5,836 nt of DNA, from the NCBI GenBank assembly GCA_031254075.1, contig JAIRVD010000376.1:1-5836 (forward strand), written 5' to 3'. Shown one piece after another: positions 4,733 through 5,836 of the stretch. Both the position numbers and the translations under genes were made by a program. Origin of the DNA: Clostridiales bacterium. Lineage in GTDB: Bacteria > Bacillota > Clostridia > Lachnospirales > WQUN01. The first letter of the stretch is position 1. Each line of letters begins with the position of its first letter. The notes beneath the pieces were generated by a model, which saw nothing but the letters and a program-made list of their open reading frames with translations, ran no database searches and was not told the DNA's origin.

Positions 4733-5767
4733 AAATTTAAAAATGCTTCGTCTGCGGAAAAATTATTATTTTCATTTTTAATAACGTTCGGAATTGTAAT
4801 TGCGGTAATGGCTGTTGCGGGCGGAGTTTATGCCGCGATTGGCGCGCTTTCGCGTCCGCCGGTGATTCGGACGCATGTGGAGTCTGAAGAAAATGATTCC
4901 GAACGAGCGGAAAGTTTAATTGATGCCGACACTCCGCCCGCAACTTCCGATACGGGAGAACGCAAACCGCTTTTCTATACATTTTTATTTTTCGCAATCG
5001 ACAGCGGCAATAATGCGGATGTTATTATAGTAGGCGCGTTTGATACGCAGAATAATCAGGCGTATGCGATAAATATTCCGCGCGATACGCGCATTGATGT
5101 TCCGCGTGATTTGAGAAAACCCGTTGCGTCATACGCGGTCGGTCGAGCGGGCGGTCGCGGACATGTCGGCGGAGTTGCGCAAATGCTCTCCGATATGCAA
5201 AATTTATTCGGCTTTCGTCCCGACTACTATGTCAGCGTTAATGAACAGGCGTTTATTCGAATAGTGGATTCTGTCGGCGGGGTTACGGTTAATGTTCCGT
5301 TTAATATGAGATACGATGACCCGATTCAAAATCTTCATATTAATATATCCGCGGGCACGCAAACGCTGAACGGACGCAATGCCTTGCATTTCGCGCGTTA
5401 TCGCAGAGGAAATTCCGGCTATCGCACTATCACCGACTACGAGCGCATCGAAAATCAACAGCAGGTAATTCGCGCGCTGTTCGACCAATTGATGACGCCG
5501 AGCACAATCACAAGAATTCCCGAGCTTGCCGGAATTTACAACGAATTCGTAAACACCAGTCTAAACCTTCGCGAACAGTTATGGTTTGCAAATCAATTGC
5601 GCGGAACGGAAATTCATTTTTACACGCTGCCGACCGGCGGAACAAGCGGCGCACCCGGTTGGTATGAGCTTCCTGACCGAGACGCCATACTTGAATTAAT
5701 AAACAGCACGGTAAATCCTTTTACGCAAGACATTACAGCGGAAATGGTGAGTATAATTGAAGAATAG
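4730..5767 (+). CDS. LytR-CpsA-Psr (LCP) family wall glycopolymer transferase
   Basis: This 345-residue protein has a short cytoplasmic tail, one membrane anchor (about 12-38), a polar acidic linker (48-80) and an extracellular LCP domain (about 85-330). LCP enzymes transfer teichoic acids, capsule or other glycopolymers from undecaprenyl-pyrophosphate carriers onto peptidoglycan. Family features are AIDSGNNADVIIV (89-101), INIPRDTRIDVP (114-125), GFRPDYYVSVN (161-171), VDSVGGVTVNVP (179-190), LNGRNALHFARYR (213-225) and DYERIENQQQVI (236-247). Expected Asp and Arg residues are mostly present (D91, D97, R118, R223, R225, R239). The usual R-S-D-T element is N-A-D-V here, and the Arg before QQ is Asn242, so this branch may differ in substrate contacts. 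The gene has its own promoter, a long leader with a tandem repeat, and ligA directly downstream. Confidence 0.92.
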   Translation: MKFKNASSAEKLLFSFLITFGIVIAVMAVAGGVYAAIGALSRPPVIRTHVESEENDSERAESLIDADTPPATSDTGERKPLFYTFLFFAIDSGNNADVIIVGAFDTQNNQAYAINIPRDTRIDVPRDLRKPVASYAVGRAGGRGHVGGVAQMLSDMQNLFGFRPDYYVSVNEQAFIRIVDSVGGVTVNVPFNMRYDDPIQNLHINISAGTQTLNGRNALHFARYRRGNSGYRTITDYERIENQQQVIRALFDQLMTPSTITRIPELAGIYNEFVNTSLNLREQLWFANQLRGTEIHFYTLPTGGTSGAPGWYELPDRDAILELINSTVNPFTQDITAEMVSIIEE

Positions 5768-5768
5768 A

Positions 5769-5836
5769 ATGAAAGAGCTTACAGAAAAAATAAACGCGGC
5801 AAATCGCGCGTATTATCAAGAAGACCGCGAAATAAT
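5769..5836 (+). CDS. ligA: NAD-dependent DNA ligase, N-terminus only (cut by window end)
   Basis: The 22 visible codons begin MKELTEKINAANRAYY and continue QEDREI, which matches the start of bacterial LigA: a first helix LxxxINxAxxAYYxxDxEI of domain Ia, where the NAD nicotinamide moiety binds, normally followed by the S-x-x-E-Y-D motif just past this edge. LigA seals nicks during replication and repair. The ATG comes one base after the LCP stop (TAG-A-ATG) with no clear ribosome binding site, so translation is probably coupled to the LCP gene. An in-frame TTG at 5757, overlapping the LCP end, is an alternative start. Identification rests on a short stretch. Confidence 0.8.
   Translation, partial: MKELTEKINAANRAYYQEDREI

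Noticed and set aside
4531..4740. 69-codon plus-strand frame over the tandem repeat, with a 12-residue repeated peptide
   Set aside because: It has no ribosome binding site, runs antisense to the AI-2E leader and promoter, and its repeat peptide is simply the 36-bp DNA repeat translated in frame.

Overview
The window looks like chromosome from a Gram-positive, Clostridia-like Firmicute. The signs are separate spmA and spmB genes, a LytR-CpsA-Psr (LCP) wall-polymer transferase, an APH(3')-like kinase of the type seen in clostridia, purine-rich Shine-Dalgarno sites with ATG or TTG starts, and near-consensus sigma-A promoters. The tRNA-Thr has a U discriminator and no encoded CCA. Nothing in the window names a species.

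Layout. Left edge (1-95): no convincing gene, only short ACCG(C/T) repeats. Minus-strand unit (95-456): a near-perfect sigma-A promoter drives a 50-residue zinc-ribbon protein, then tRNA-Thr(UGU), then a strong intrinsic terminator. Plus strand, 520-1104: spmA. Minus-strand pair (1116-2729): DUF368/PopT-type undecaprenyl-phosphate translocase followed 15 bases later by the kinase gene. Plus strand, 2838-3371: spmB. Minus strand, 3349-4530: AI-2E family transporter, overlapping the end of spmB tail to tail. A divergent promoter region with a 36-bp tandem repeat (4531-4729) leads on the plus strand to the LCP gene (4730-5767) and, one base after its stop, to the start of ligA (5769, cut by the window end).

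How the genes fit together. Most of the window concerns the cell envelope. PopT-type proteins return undecaprenyl phosphate to the cytoplasmic face, and LCP enzymes move glycopolymers from undecaprenyl-pyrophosphate carriers onto peptidoglycan, so both act on the same lipid-carrier cycle. SpmA and SpmB are gate-domain membrane proteins linked in Bacillus to dehydration of the spore core.

The most notable points are: (i) spmA and spmB, normally neighbours, are split by an opposite-strand popT-aph pair; (ii) the two spm genes nevertheless carry matching upstream blocks, 25 of 30 positions identical, at almost the same distance from their start codons; (iii) a GC-rich 36-bp tandem repeat lies in the predicted leader of the LCP-ligA transcript, downstream of a promoter that shares a hexamer with the divergent AI-2E promoter. 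I see no CRISPR array, phage, transposase or clearly new defence system. No gene-free stretch exceeds 300 bases.
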